The notes: generated by a model not told the origin, from the sequence alone. Numbered from the stretch's first letter, positions 18,380-27,658 are shown. The stretch is 64,000 nt of DNA from Deltaproteobacteria bacterium (GCA_031276865.1 JAISMF010000064.1:1-64000), one strand, 5' to 3'. Made by a program: numbers and translations.

Positions 18380-18960
18380 TTCCCCTCCCGCCTTTTCCCG
18401 CCTTCTTTTTCTCCATCCATCCCCTTCTCCCCTTCTCCCCTTCTCCCCTTCTCCCCTTCTCCCCTTCTCCCCTTCTCCCCTTCTCCCCCTTCTCCCCTTC
18501 TCCCCTTCTCCATTTCTCGCTTTATCCCTTTCTCGCTTTATCCCTTTCTCTCTTTATCTCTTTCTCTCTTTCTCTCTTTCTCTCTTTCTCTCTTTCTCTC
18601 TTTCTCTCTTTCTCTCTTTCTCCCTTCTCCTCTTCTCCATTTCTCTCTTTCTCGCTCTCCCTAGGCTTTCATCCTAAATTATTCTTTCGTTATTCTTTCC
18701 CGCCCTCATTTTTTCCTCTTTTTCACTTTTTATATATTTTAATTATTTTTTATCTTTTTTCGTCCTTATCATTTTTTTTTATCATCTTTCACTCTCTTTA
18801 ATATACCTTCATCCTCCTTATTTCCCGACTTCATCGTTTCTTTTTTCTTTCTTTCTTTCTTCCTTTCTTCCTTTACCTCCTTTTCCCCCCCTCTCTTCAT
18901 CCACCTCCGCCTTTCTTTATTTCTCACCGCGGCCCGCCCCCCAGGTCGTTTCCCCATCCC
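18380..18960. repeat. Polypyrimidine tract with octamer microsatellites
   Basis: For about 550 bases the plus strand is almost purely C and T. It starts with CCCCTTCT in tandem (about 18421-18510, roughly eleven units with one 9-base unit), passes through TTTATCCC/TTTCTCGC units and continues with CTCTTTCT in tandem (about 18541-18625). Further right it becomes T-rich. The 18340-19284 gap has no gene; the open frame on the minus strand is only the purine complement. Confidence 0.9.
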
Positions 18961-19107
18961 CTCCCGCTCTCCCGGGCCCGTCCCGTCCGCTCCGCCTTTC
19001 CCCGCTCCGGGGACCCCAAAGCCGGGAATCCCAGTGGGGAAAAAGAGATCCCGCGCCTTCGCGCCCTCCGGAACCGAGCCTCTACTTGGCGTATTTCCGA
19101 AAATGCC

Positions 19108-19137
19108 TTGATTTTATCTGAAAATGATGCTTATTTA
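19108..19137 (+). promoter_or_regulatory. Possible promoter of the zapB-like/zapA/rny cluster
   Basis: TTGATT (19108-19113) and TATTTA (19132-19137) are 18 bases apart in an AT-rich pocket, about 145 bases upstream of the first gene. The match is moderate. Confidence 0.4.
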
Positions 19138-19284
19138 TATCGCAGTCGACCACGCCTTTTTTAAGCGTTTTTTTTCCGCGCCCCGACTCCCGGGCCGCGG
19201 CTCATCGTCCGCTCCCATCCGCTCCGGATGGTCTTTTTCCGGCCTCCGGCCCCGCTTTCCGCTTTCCAGTTCAGGAGAATAACA

Positions 19285-19485
19285 ATGGACTTCTCTAAAT
19301 TCGATCTCCTGGAATCCAAGGTGACCTCCCTTCTCTCTAGGCTGACCGAAGCCGATAATAAAAATGAAACCCTGGAAAAGGATCTTTCCGACGCCAGAAG
19401 ACAGATAGAAACCTTAACCGAGGAGCGTTCCCTGATCCTCCGGAAGATCGACGAGCTTCTGGAGCGTCTGGATTCCCAGCCCTAA
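19285..19485 (+). CDS. Small coiled-coil protein, ZapB-like
   Basis: A 66-residue protein that is coiled coil nearly throughout (heptad pattern from LLESKVTSLLSRLTEADNK to the C-terminus). Its size, composition and position directly before zapA match the ZapB-type division proteins often found next to zapA in related bacteria, which bundle at the Z-ring with ZapA. ATG 19285 has AGGAG seven bases upstream; an upstream in-frame ATG at 19228 lacks a ribosome site. Calling it ZapB is inference from context and coiled coil. Confidence 0.75.
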   Translation: MDFSKFDLLESKVTSLLSRLTEADNKNETLEKDLSDARRQIETLTEERSLILRKIDELLERLDSQP

Positions 19486-19546
19486 AATAAGCCGGAGCCG
19501 GGGGGCGGACCGCGCCCGCCGCCTCCGACCCCTCCCCCGGAAGCCT

Positions 19547-19611
19547 TTTTCGGGGACCCGCCTTATCCTTTCCGCCCGACCTTTGCCTCGTTTCAAAACC
19601 GTCCCCGAAAA
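19547..19611 (+). repeat. Inverted repeat before zapA
   Basis: TTTTCGGGGAC (19547-19557) and GTCCCCGAAAA (19601-19611) are perfect 11-base inverted copies separated by 43 bases. The right arm ends 23 bases before the zapA start and could control its translation. Confidence 0.6.
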
Positions 19612-19634
19612 TCTTCGGGCCGGGGCGAGCCTCC

Positions 19635-20042
19635 ATGACAGCTTCCGACGACCTAAACCCTCCGGAGGGACGCCCTCCGGCCTCCTTCGGGGAGGACCCC
19701 GCCCCGCCGGGAGGGGAGAAGTTCCACAGCCCCGAGGTGGACGCGTCCGGGCTCGTCACCATCACCCTGTTCGGAAGGAAGTACCACGTCAGATCCGACA
19801 AGCCGGATCTCATTTTTCAACTGGCCTACATCGTCCAGTCGGCGATAAACGAGGTCGGGGACGGAGGCGGCGACTCCGAGCTCGCCGCCCTGGACACCCT
19901 GGTTCAGGCCTCGTTTCGTCTCGCCTTGCAGCTCAACAACGCCCGGGGGGAGGAGAAAATCCTCCGGGAGAATATAGAGTCCCTGGAGAAGAGAATCCAG
20001 GAGCTACTCGATTTAATCGACCGCTCGGCGGGGGGGCTCTAA
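19635..20042 (+). CDS. zapA: Cell division protein ZapA
   Basis: ZapA cross-links FtsZ filaments at mid-cell. After a Pro/Gly-rich leader of about 38 residues the ZapA domain begins (LVTITLFGRKYHVRSDKPDL), with the helix FQLAYIVQSAINEVG and a long C-terminal coiled coil (NARGEEKILRENIESLEKRI). The leader makes the protein 135 residues long against the usual 90-110. The ribosome site is weak, and an inverted repeat lies just upstream. rny follows after 172 bases. Confidence 0.88.
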   Translation: MTASDDLNPPEGRPPASFGEDPAPPGGEKFHSPEVDASGLVTITLFGRKYHVRSDKPDLIFQLAYIVQSAINEVGDGGGDSELAALDTLVQASFRLALQLNNARGEEKILRENIESLEKRIQELLDLIDRSAGGL

Positions 20043-20214
20043 CTTTCCCCGCCTTAACCGCTTTTTCACCAAGGAGTTTCATCCCGCCCGCGCCGGAGAC
20101 GCCGCGACTCCAGTTTTCACGGCTCCACCCCCGGCCGGCCGCCCGCCCGGATCAAGACAGCCCGGGACGGAGAACATTTAAAGATGGGACCAACACATAT
20201 GATCTGGAGCCGCC

Positions 20215-21783
20215 ATGTACATACAATTCACCCCGGCCGTCGCCTTCACGACGGCCTGCTTCGCCCTGGGCGCGGTCCTGGGCTTCGTTTTAAGGAAGAG
20301 CTTTTTCGAAAGCAAGATAAGAGACATTGAATCCTACGCCCAGAAAATAATCACGGAGGCCCAAAAGGAGGTCGTTTCCATAAAAAAGGAGGCCCAGCTC
20401 CAAGGGCAGGACCTGGTCTTCCGCATGAAATCCGATTGCGAAAAGGAGCTAAACGAAAGGAGGCAGGAGCAGAAGAGGAGGGAGGACCGCATAGCCCAAA
20501 AAGAGGAGAGCTTCGAGCGCCGCGCCGAGATAGTGGCGCAGCGGGAGGCCGCCTGCGCGAGATCGGAACTTGATTTGATGCGCAAGGAGAAGGAGAATTC
20601 CCAACGCGAGGAGGAGCTCCAGCGCCTCAAAAACGAGGAGAGGCTGAATCTGGAGCGGACGGCCCAGATGACCGCCCAGGAGGCCAAGGAGGCCCTGATC
20701 CGCTCCATGGAGGAGAAGGCCCGCTACGAGGGGAGCTTCATCGTGCGCCGCGTCGAGGCCGAGACCCGGGAGATGGCCGACCGGAAGGCCAAGGATATCC
20801 TGGCCTTGGCCGTGAAACGCTACTCGGGGGACTTCGTGGCCGAGCACACCATATCGGTCGTGAACCTCCCCAACGAGGAGATGAAGGGGAGGATCATAGG
20901 CCGGGAGGGCCGCAACATCCGGGCCATCGAGGCGGCCACCGGCGTGGAGCTGTTGGTGGACGACACCCCCGAGGCCGTTTTGCTCTCGAGCTTCTCCCCC
21001 TACCGCCGCGAGATAGCCCGCCTCTCCTTGGACCGCCTCATCATGGACGGCCGCATCCACCCCACCCGCATCGAGGAGGTGGTGGCCAAGGTGACCGAGG
21101 AGATGGAGTTGAGCTTAAGGGAGACGGGCTCCGAGGCCGCCTTCGACGTGGGCGTGCACGGGATCCACCTGGAGCTTTTAAGGCTTTTGGGGAGGCTCAA
21201 GTACCGCACCAGCTACGCCCAGAACGTCTTGCAGCACTCAATCGAGGTGGCCTTCCTCTGCGGCGTCATGGCCGCCGAGCTGGGCCAGAACGTGAAGGAG
21301 GCCAAAAGGGCGGGCCTGCTCCACGACATCGGCAAAGCCGTGGACCACGAGGTGGAGGGGCCCCACGGACTCATAGGCGCGGATCTGGCCCGGCGCTACG
21401 GCGAGTCCCCCCAGGTGGTGCAGGCCATCATGGCCCACCACGAGGACGCTCCGCCCCAATCGGTTTTGGACGTCCTCCTCCAGGCCGCCGACTCCCTTTC
21501 GGGGGCCAGGCCCGGGGCCAGAAAGGAGATGCTCGAGACCTACGTCAAGCGCCTGGACGATCTGGAACGGATAGCCTCCTCTTTTTCCGGCATCACCAAG
21601 ACCTACGCCATCCAGGCCGGCCGGGAGGTGCGCATCATGGTGAACAGCGATCTGGTCTCGGACGACATGGCCCTGGTCCTGGCCAACGACATCTGCCGCC
21701 GGGTGGAAAAGGAGATGGCCTATCCCGGCCAGATAAAGGTCACGGTCATAAGGGAGACCCGGGCCGTGGCCTTCGCCAAGTGA
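20215..21783 (+). CDS. rny: Ribonuclease Y
   Basis: RNase Y is a membrane-anchored endoribonuclease that starts mRNA decay. The 522-residue protein has an N-terminal helix (residues about 5-26), a long charged coiled coil (about 30-180), a KH domain with GRIIGREGRNIRAIEAATGV, and an HD domain with AGLLHDIGKAVDHE (about 361-374) and the further metal ligand region IMAHHEDAPP. Length and domain order are normal. GGAG lies seven bases before the ATG. The zapA-rny order is common in Desulfobacterota. Confidence 0.97.
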   Translation: MYIQFTPAVAFTTACFALGAVLGFVLRKSFFESKIRDIESYAQKIITEAQKEVVSIKKEAQLQGQDLVFRMKSDCEKELNERRQEQKRREDRIAQKEESFERRAEIVAQREAACARSELDLMRKEKENSQREEELQRLKNEERLNLERTAQMTAQEAKEALIRSMEEKARYEGSFIVRRVEAETREMADRKAKDILALAVKRYSGDFVAEHTISVVNLPNEEMKGRIIGREGRNIRAIEAATGVELLVDDTPEAVLLSSFSPYRREIARLSLDRLIMDGRIHPTRIEEVVAKVTEEMELSLRETGSEAAFDVGVHGIHLELLRLLGRLKYRTSYAQNVLQHSIEVAFLCGVMAAELGQNVKEAKRAGLLHDIGKAVDHEVEGPHGLIGADLARRYGESPQVVQAIMAHHEDAPPQSVLDVLLQAADSLSGARPGARKEMLETYVKRLDDLERIASSFSGITKTYAIQAGREVRIMVNSDLVSDDMALVLANDICRRVEKEMAYPGQIKVTVIRETRAVAFAK

Positions 21784-21827
21784 GGACGGCCGCCTGAGCT
21801 GTAAAGGAAGGGGAAAGAGGGATTCTC

Positions 21828-22868
21828 ATGCGCATACGTTTTTGGGGAGTGAGGGGCTCCATTCCCACCCCGCCCAGCTCCTACGAGCTTAGGGACAAGA
21901 TCTTCAACGCCATAACCATCGCCCTGGACACCAGCCTCAGACCCAGGGACATACCCTCGTTTATCAACATGCTCCCCCACGAGGTGAAAAGCTTCGTGGG
22001 AGGAAACACCCCGTGTTTGGAAATCAGCCACGGGAAGCGCATCTTGATCTTCGACGCCGGAACCGGCATCCGGAACCTGGGCAAGCTCTTCACCCCCACC
22101 CCCTCCAAGGATCACCTGGAGGCCCTCGAAAACCTTGATCACGACCCCAAGGCCGAAAGGGCGGCTCCGGAGGAAAACGTCCAGCCGACTTTGCGGCTGG
22201 ACTTGATCCTCACCCACACCCACTGGGACCACATCCAGGGGCTCCCCTTCTTCACGCCCATATACAGCCGCAACACCCATTTGAACATCTACGGCCACGA
22301 AATAGCCGAAAAGAAGCGCTACCTGGAGATTCAGCAGTCGGATCCCCGCCTCTTTCCCATAAACTTCGACACCCTCCCCGCGGAGATAGTCTTCCACGAG
22401 TTTCCCGCGACCGGACTGGTCCTGGAGCCCTTCACCCTGGACTCCCTCAAGCTTCCCCACCCCGGCGGCTCCCACGCCTTTAGGGTGCGGGCCTTCGACA
22501 AAACCGTGGTCTTCGCGACCGACTACGAGATAAGCTCCGACGCCCCGGACGCCCACCGAAAAAAAGACGACTTAAAGGAGTTCATAACCAACGCCGACGT
22601 CTTCATCTCGGACACCCAGTACAGCTACCGCGAGAGCCACTCCAAAGAGGGCTGGGGCCACTCCAGCGCGCTAAACATCGTGGAGATGGCCGTGGAATGC
22701 GGGGTGAAACGCCTCTACCTCTTCCACCACGACCCCGGCTACGACGACCAGAAGCTCTACGACATCTTGGACAAGGCCAGCTCCTTCGCGCGGCTCCTCT
22801 ATCCCCAGAGCACCTTGAGCATACGCCTGGCGGCCGAGGATGTCATAATCGATCTTACCGAGGAGTAG
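21828..22868 (+). CDS. Metallo-beta-lactamase-fold hydrolase
   Basis: A 346-residue cytoplasmic MBL-fold metal hydrolase. The metal-binding motif HTHWDH is at about residues 129-134; a downstream SHAFRV strand, TDYE and FHHDPGY supply the remaining ligands. The N-terminus RIRFWGVRGSIPTP and the FVGGNTPCLEI segment resemble the PhnP/RNase Z-like branch that acts on phosphodiesters or cyclic nucleotides. The substrate is unknown. An insert of about 35 residues (TPSKDHLEALENLDHDPKAE and onward) sits before the metal motif. It starts 44 bases after rny and may be cotranscribed. Confidence 0.8.
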   Translation: MRIRFWGVRGSIPTPPSSYELRDKIFNAITIALDTSLRPRDIPSFINMLPHEVKSFVGGNTPCLEISHGKRILIFDAGTGIRNLGKLFTPTPSKDHLEALENLDHDPKAERAAPEENVQPTLRLDLILTHTHWDHIQGLPFFTPIYSRNTHLNIYGHEIAEKKRYLEIQQSDPRLFPINFDTLPAEIVFHEFPATGLVLEPFTLDSLKLPHPGGSHAFRVRAFDKTVVFATDYEISSDAPDAHRKKDDLKEFITNADVFISDTQYSYRESHSKEGWGHSSALNIVEMAVECGVKRLYLFHHDPGYDDQKLYDILDKASSFARLLYPQSTLSIRLAAEDVIIDLTEE

Positions 22869-23088
22869 AAGCCGTTTCGATAAAAGTAAAAAAGACGAAA
22901 AAACGGGAGAAGGAAACCCGCGAAACGGGTAAGGCCGCGGACGCCGGGAAAAAACCCCGCGGTGGAAAGGCGGGGTTGCGTGTTTGAACTGATATTTATT
23001 TTCAAAAAACGTTCTCGAAAGGAACGGAACGCCTCGGGATGGGAAGTTTCACAAAGACGGATCGTTTTTTAGATAAGAATTCTTTTTT

Positions 23089-23158
23089 CCTATGAAAAGC
23101 CCTCCGGGGTGTTCATGAGGCGGGGTGAATACCCTCGTCCCTATTCATGAGCGTTTTT
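23089..23158. repeat. 70 bp intergenic repeat element, copy 1
   Basis: This 70-base block, from CCTATGAAAA to GAGCGTTTTT, is a divergent copy of the two tandem elements at 45421-45560; shared landmarks are TTTTTTCCTATGAAAA, the CCGGG core, GGCGGGGTGAA and TTCATGAG before a T-run. In this copy GGGTGTTCA can pair with TGAATACCC. It lies between convergent genes, as do the other copies. The rest of the 22869-23215 gap has no gene. Confidence 0.75.
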
Positions 23159-23215
23159 CGCTCCAGACCCGCCCGGAAAAAGCCCTGGCGCCCGCGGTTC
23201 CCGGTTCACCGCCTT

Positions 23216-23995
23216 TCAATATTTCCGGGGCTCCTCCGGAACGGTCAAGGCCACTCTGAAACCTATGTAATCCGCGGCCGTGTCCGCGCTCCGGAAAAAC
23301 CGCGAAGAGGAGCGCAGCCTGAGATAGTTATCCTCCCAGGATCCGCCCCTGAGAACCCGGAAGAGACCCACCTCGGGTCCCTTGGGATCGGTTACCGGCC
23401 CCGGGTCCCGGTAGACGTCGTACCAGTCGGCCACGAATTCCCAGACGTTTCCCAAGGCGTCGTGAAGCCCGAACTGGTTGGGATTTTTTCCGCCGACGTC
23501 ATGGGTCCTGCCTTCCGAGTTTCCCAGATGCCAGGCGTAACGATCCAGCTCGCTCCTCTCCGAGCCGAAGTGGAAGAGAGTCTCGGTTCCGGCCCTGGCG
23601 GCGTACTCCCACTCCGCCTCCGTGGGGAAGCGGTAGCCGGAGCTTCCCTCCAGGGCGTTCAGCCTCTGCAAAAAGAAGTCGGCGTCCTCCCAGGTGACGA
23701 GCTCCACCGGCCGGCGCGGCCCCCGAAAAAGACTCGGGCTGAAGCCCATGACCTTCTCCCACTGTTCCTGGGTGACCTCGTATTTTCCCAGATAAAAATC
23801 CCGGCTGATCGTGACCTTGCGCCTGGGCGTCTCGTCCGCCGAGGCGGATACGTCCTTGGCCCGATCGCTTCCCATGAAAAAGGAGCCGCCCCGCACGAGG
23901 ACGAACTCCATTCCCACGCCGTTTATGAAATCCGCGGAGAAAACCGGACTGGTGAAGAAAAACAATAGCGGGAAAGAAGCTAAGAGACCGCGCAC
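23216..23995 (-). CDS. Exported formylglycine-generating-enzyme (SUMF1) fold protein
   Basis: The protein of about 259 residues has a signal peptide (MRGLLASFPLLFFFTSPVFS, cleaved near the FSA-DF junction) and then a complete FGE-sulfatase domain: MEFVLVRGGSFFMGS, KYEVTQEQWEKVMG, RFPTEAEWEYAARAG, LGNVWEFVADWY, VLRGGSWED and IGFRVAL. The paired cysteines of true sulfatase-activating enzymes are missing near the end (SSRFFRSADTAADYIGFR), so it is a non-catalytic or differently acting member. I chose GTG 23995, with GAGGA about ten bases upstream, because a TTG at 24049 would place 18 polar residues before the signal peptide. Confidence 0.82.
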   Translation of the reverse strand: MRGLLASFPLLFFFTSPVFSADFINGVGMEFVLVRGGSFFMGSDRAKDVSASADETPRRKVTISRDFYLGKYEVTQEQWEKVMGFSPSLFRGPRRPVELVTWEDADFFLQRLNALEGSSGYRFPTEAEWEYAARAGTETLFHFGSERSELDRYAWHLGNSEGRTHDVGGKNPNQFGLHDALGNVWEFVADWYDVYRDPGPVTDPKGPEVGLFRVLRGGSWEDNYLRLRSSSRFFRSADTAADYIGFRVALTVPEEPRKY

Positions 23996-24477
23996 GACCG
24001 TAGGATCCTCTCGGAAAGGAAAAATGAAATCGGGCTCTCTAAAAACCAAATCCGGCGTCCACCGAACCGGCGCCTTGATTTTCCTTTATTTCGCTCCGGA
24101 AATCAATACGGCGCCCCCCCCCGCCCTCGTTTTGGCCCCTTCCGCCCCCGGCCACGCCTTAAAGAAACCCGCCTCCAAAGCCGCCTTTCCGCGGCCGCCC
24201 TTGAACGCCGGACTCTTTGGTTGAAACGCAGTAAAAAAACGCCGAAGGCGACTTGAAATTTTTCGCATGATGAAAAATCGGTTCCGGCCGGCGCCCGGGA
24301 TTCATCCCGGCCGAGACGGCGGAGGCCGGAATGGAAATTCTTCCCGAAAGGACGACAGCCTAAACGACGTTTCTCGTTTTCCACGCTCCTAACCCGCTTT
24401 ATATTTCCGTTAAAAGAGACGCTAATTTTATTAATCACATCCTACTTCACATTAAATCAAAACAAAGGCTTACACAT
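23996..24477. other. Divergent intergenic region, no gene recognised
   Basis: About 480 bases between two divergently transcribed genes. The right 100 bases are AT-rich and probably contain the KAP gene promoter; no clear boxes were identified. Confidence 0.4.
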
Positions 24478-26343
24478 ATGGATAATTCCAAAGACAACGA
24501 AAAAAAGGATTCACGGGCCCTCCGCGACGCCCCGGTCGTGAGTCTACGCGACGAATCGCTGGGCCTTTCCCCCTACGCCAAAGCCTTGGCCGATTTCGCG
24601 CGGGCGTGCGAGACCCCTCTGACCATCGCCCTCCAGGGGGACTGGGGTTCCGGGAAGACCAGCCTCATGTACCTCATAGAAGAGGAGCTCTTGAATCCGG
24701 CCGAAGACGAGGAAAGCGCCGGACGGTACGCGACCATATGGTTCAACACCTGGCAGTACTCGCAGTTCGGGTTTCAAAAGGAGCTGCCGCTTTCGCTTTT
24801 GAACCATTTCTTCAGGAGCCTGGGCGCTCCGAAAGAGGCCGTGTCCGTTCTCCACTCGTTTACGAACCTCGTAAGGCGCGTGGCCTATTCGCTCAAAAAG
24901 GTGACCGAGGCCGCATCCAGCTCCGTTCCCGGGGTGGGCGTGGTGAACCTCATGTCCAACGTCGCCCTCGAAGCCACCAAGGACGACGACGGCTACTTCG
25001 ATTTCGCAAAATGCGTGGTCGATTTGAAAAACCAGATTCTATCAGTCGTGGAGAAGAAGGTGAAGGAAGACGGCCTTCTAAAAATAGTCGTCTTCGTGGA
25101 CGATCTGGACCGCCTGCCTCCGGTGGTGGCGGTGGATCTTTTGGAAATTTTCAAAATTTTCCTAGACGTCGACCGCTGCGTCTTCATCCTGGCCTGCGAC
25201 TACCAGATAATTAACGACGGGCTTAAAGCCAAATTCGGCTCCGGCTCCGTCTATCTCAAGAGTAAAAGCTTTTTCGACAAAATAATCCAGCTCCCGTTTC
25301 AGATGCCCGTCGCCCGTTACGACCTCTCGGGGCACCTAAAAAAGATGCTCGAAAACGCCAAGATGAAGGCCGGAGAGGAGGAGGCGTCGCTCTACGCGGG
25401 TCTTATCGAAAACTCCATCGGCCTCAACCCCAGAAACCTCAAACGCGTCTTCAACTGCCTGCTTCTCTTAAAGATCGTGAGAAGGCGCGAAGATCCCTTT
25501 GAAAACTCGGCCGTGAAAGATCCTGGCGTAGACGCCCTTGACAAAATACTCTTCGCGACCGTCTGCTTCCAGCGCTCCTACGAGCCTCTCTTCACGTACG
25601 TCCTCAAAAACATCAAAGCCGCCGACGACGACTTTTTTTTCAAAAAGACCCTTTTAAACGAGAAGAGTTACGAGAAAACCGGCGTCCTTCACGAAATCTT
25701 CAGGACGCTTAAAAGCGCCGATCCTTCTTTAAAGGCGGGAAAACTCACCAAATTTTTAAGGCTTTTCTTCTCCGCGCTGCAGACGGACGAAGACGAGGAC
25801 AATCTTTCGGAAAGCGAGGCGAAGCTTGTGGAGCTCATCTTCTCTTTCAGCGCCGTCACCAACGACGCCAAAACCATCCAGGCGGAGGGGGTGGAGGAGA
25901 AAGGCGGCTCCGGATTCCAGCGGGCTCTAGCGGATATCCTTTTAAGCGCCTTCAACTCCGAGTTTCAAAAAATTTCATCCCTGGCGGACGAAGGAGGATC
26001 TTTCCAAGCGAAGCCCGAGGATGACGGCTGCCACATCCTGTTAAGAGAGAAGAGCCGGCGCATGTGGGGCGATGAAATTGGACTCTGGTTCGACCGCGAC
26101 GTCTTTCAGCTCTACCTCAAAAACACCCCGGCTAAAAACCTGGAGAGCGTCCAGGAGCAGTTCGATAGGCATCTCCGAGCCGGGCTTGGATCCCTCCTTC
26201 TCAACAAATTCGAGGATCCCTATCTGGTGGTCGTTCAAGGAAACGTTAGGGACTCTTCGAAGCATCCCGCGAAGGAGCAGGCCGGAGAGATTATGAAAAA
26301 CGCCGAAGCGTTCTTCGACGCCTTTCTGAAGATTCGGATCTGA
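24478..26343 (+). CDS. KAP family P-loop NTPase
   Basis: A 621-residue protein of the KAP (STAND-related) NTPase family, whose bacterial members include phage-exclusion proteins. Walker A GDWGSGKT is at residues 54-61, the family motif WFNTWQYSQFG follows at about 90-100, Walker B VVFVDDLDRLPP is at about 204-215, and the arginine region GLNPRNLKRVFN is at about 317-328. The hydrophobic segment usually inserted between Walker A and B is short here (around 150-165), so membrane association is uncertain. The C-terminal 280 residues match nothing I know. AAAGG lies nine bases before the ATG. The gene is moderately GC-rich, flanked by AT-rich DNA. Confidence 0.82.
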   Translation: MDNSKDNEKKDSRALRDAPVVSLRDESLGLSPYAKALADFARACETPLTIALQGDWGSGKTSLMYLIEEELLNPAEDEESAGRYATIWFNTWQYSQFGFQKELPLSLLNHFFRSLGAPKEAVSVLHSFTNLVRRVAYSLKKVTEAASSSVPGVGVVNLMSNVALEATKDDDGYFDFAKCVVDLKNQILSVVEKKVKEDGLLKIVVFVDDLDRLPPVVAVDLLEIFKIFLDVDRCVFILACDYQIINDGLKAKFGSGSVYLKSKSFFDKIIQLPFQMPVARYDLSGHLKKMLENAKMKAGEEEASLYAGLIENSIGLNPRNLKRVFNCLLLLKIVRRREDPFENSAVKDPGVDALDKILFATVCFQRSYEPLFTYVLKNIKAADDDFFFKKTLLNEKSYEKTGVLHEIFRTLKSADPSLKAGKLTKFLRLFFSALQTDEDEDNLSESEAKLVELIFSFSAVTNDAKTIQAEGVEEKGGSGFQRALADILLSAFNSEFQKISSLADEGGSFQAKPEDDGCHILLREKSRRMWGDEIGLWFDRDVFQLYLKNTPAKNLESVQEQFDRHLRAGLGSLLLNKFEDPYLVVVQGNVRDSSKHPAKEQAGEIMKNAEAFFDAFLKIRI

Positions 26344-26769
26344 AACGCTCCGCCTCGAATCTTCTTTTCGAGTAAATTTATATTTTTAATTTTAGCACTA
26401 TATACTAAATTTAAAATTTTATGAATCATTCGCGGCCCGCGGGAATTTGTTTTTTGGGCAAGCCTATACGCGCCTTGTTAATAAGGAGATCACGCTAAGG
26501 AAGAAACGCGCCGTCCAACTCATCCAGTCATTTTGGTTAAACTAGTTCACGTCCCACATATATCGCGTCATCGTGTTCGATTACCCGATACTATCTCTAG
26601 CAATCAGAAAAAAAACGCTAGGATGACCATAACCCATAAATGAAACTCGCTTTTACATCTAAACCTTCAGCCTTTCAGCCCGCCGCTGATTGACGGCGAG
26701 ACCTTTTTGATATAAATTAAATGAAGCCTCCGTGAGGGATAACATGGCTAGGCGTTGAAAAGGTGTTAA
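26344..26769. other. AT-rich intergenic gap
   Basis: About 425 bases with no gene and no terminator of standard form; base composition shifts here from GC-rich to AT-rich, consistent with acquired DNA. Confidence 0.45.
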
Positions 26770-27429
26770 ATGACTGAAAAAAGTGAACAGAAAAATTCCA
26801 ATCTAATTGAAGACGGGAAAATCGTAATTTCAGAATTAGAAAACAACGATCCCGTCAACCTTAAAAAAAAGGAAGATATAAATTCCCCATTTTTCAGCAC
26901 ATATATTCTCGCGGGGTTTCCATACATCCACAGGCCGGTTCCTGAAACATCGCCGACTAGGTATCTTGGAGGACATTTGGCGCTAAACGTGGTTTCGCCA
27001 TCCATTGAAACCATAGGTGAAGCGTACGCTCTTGACTATTTTTATTGTTTCGCCGATGATCCCGCGCCTTTAAGGACATGGGGAGAAGGAGATGATAAAT
27101 CTAGGAACACTCTTCATATTTTTAGAGACTACGGAATTTACAATTGCGCCGATATTTTAATAGATTTAGGATTCGAACACGCTTTTGAAACGGTGTACTG
27201 CGCCAATCATTTCAGAGCGATCGCGGATTTGGTGTATCAGGAAATTTTTATCCGAAACATGGATAGCCATGATTATTCTTTCACCACCCAATGGCTTATA
27301 GCGGAATGCGTTATGGATGTGGATAAATCCGAAGATCTCCTCAAAATTACACAAAAAATTGATAATTTCCCGCCGAAAGATAAAAACGTCTTCTGCGTAA
27401 ATGGATCGAGAGGGAACGTTTTCCGATAA
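26770..27429 (+). CDS. Hypothetical protein, AT-rich gene
   Basis: A 219-residue protein I do not recognise. It is acidic at the N-terminus, has no signal peptide or membrane segment, and contains several aromatic, Cys-containing stretches (YALDYFYCFADDP, YGIYNCADILIDLG, ETVYCANHFRAIADLVYQEI). AAGGTG is five bases before ATG 26770. Its low GC content differs sharply from the housekeeping genes, suggesting horizontal transfer. It may belong with the KAP NTPase upstream, but 426 bases separate them. Confidence 0.65.
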   Translation: MTEKSEQKNSNLIEDGKIVISELENNDPVNLKKKEDINSPFFSTYILAGFPYIHRPVPETSPTRYLGGHLALNVVSPSIETIGEAYALDYFYCFADDPAPLRTWGEGDDKSRNTLHIFRDYGIYNCADILIDLGFEHAFETVYCANHFRAIADLVYQEIFIRNMDSHDYSFTTQWLIAECVMDVDKSEDLLKITQKIDNFPPKDKNVFCVNGSRGNVFR

Positions 27430-27532
27430 TGAACGGAACTTATTAATTTATCTCATCAAAAATAACTTACTATTTATTTATCGTTCAAATGTATATCATA
27501 CCATTACCCCGGTGGATAAAAGTTATAATTAC

Positions 27533-27658
27533 GTCGGTCAGAAACCCTGTCCTTATACGTGGCTGTTTCCAACATTTAACCGCCGGAGCGATAATGTCGG
27601 TCAGCATCCATGTCCTTATGCTTGGCTGTTTCTTTTATTTAAACCATCGGATGAATAT
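27533..27658 (+). repeat. 63 bp tandem duplication
   Basis: Two imperfect copies start at 27533 and 27596 (GTCGGTCAG..CC.TGTCCTTAT..., then GGCTGTTTC). The period of 63 bases is 21 codons; in one frame both copies read VGQ-x-PCPY-x-WLF. That frame lacks a convincing start of its own. Confidence 0.75.

Noticed and set aside
20043-20214. 6S RNA downstream of zapA, as in some proteobacteria
   Set aside because: No long double-stranded rod with a central bubble could be drawn from the 172 bases.
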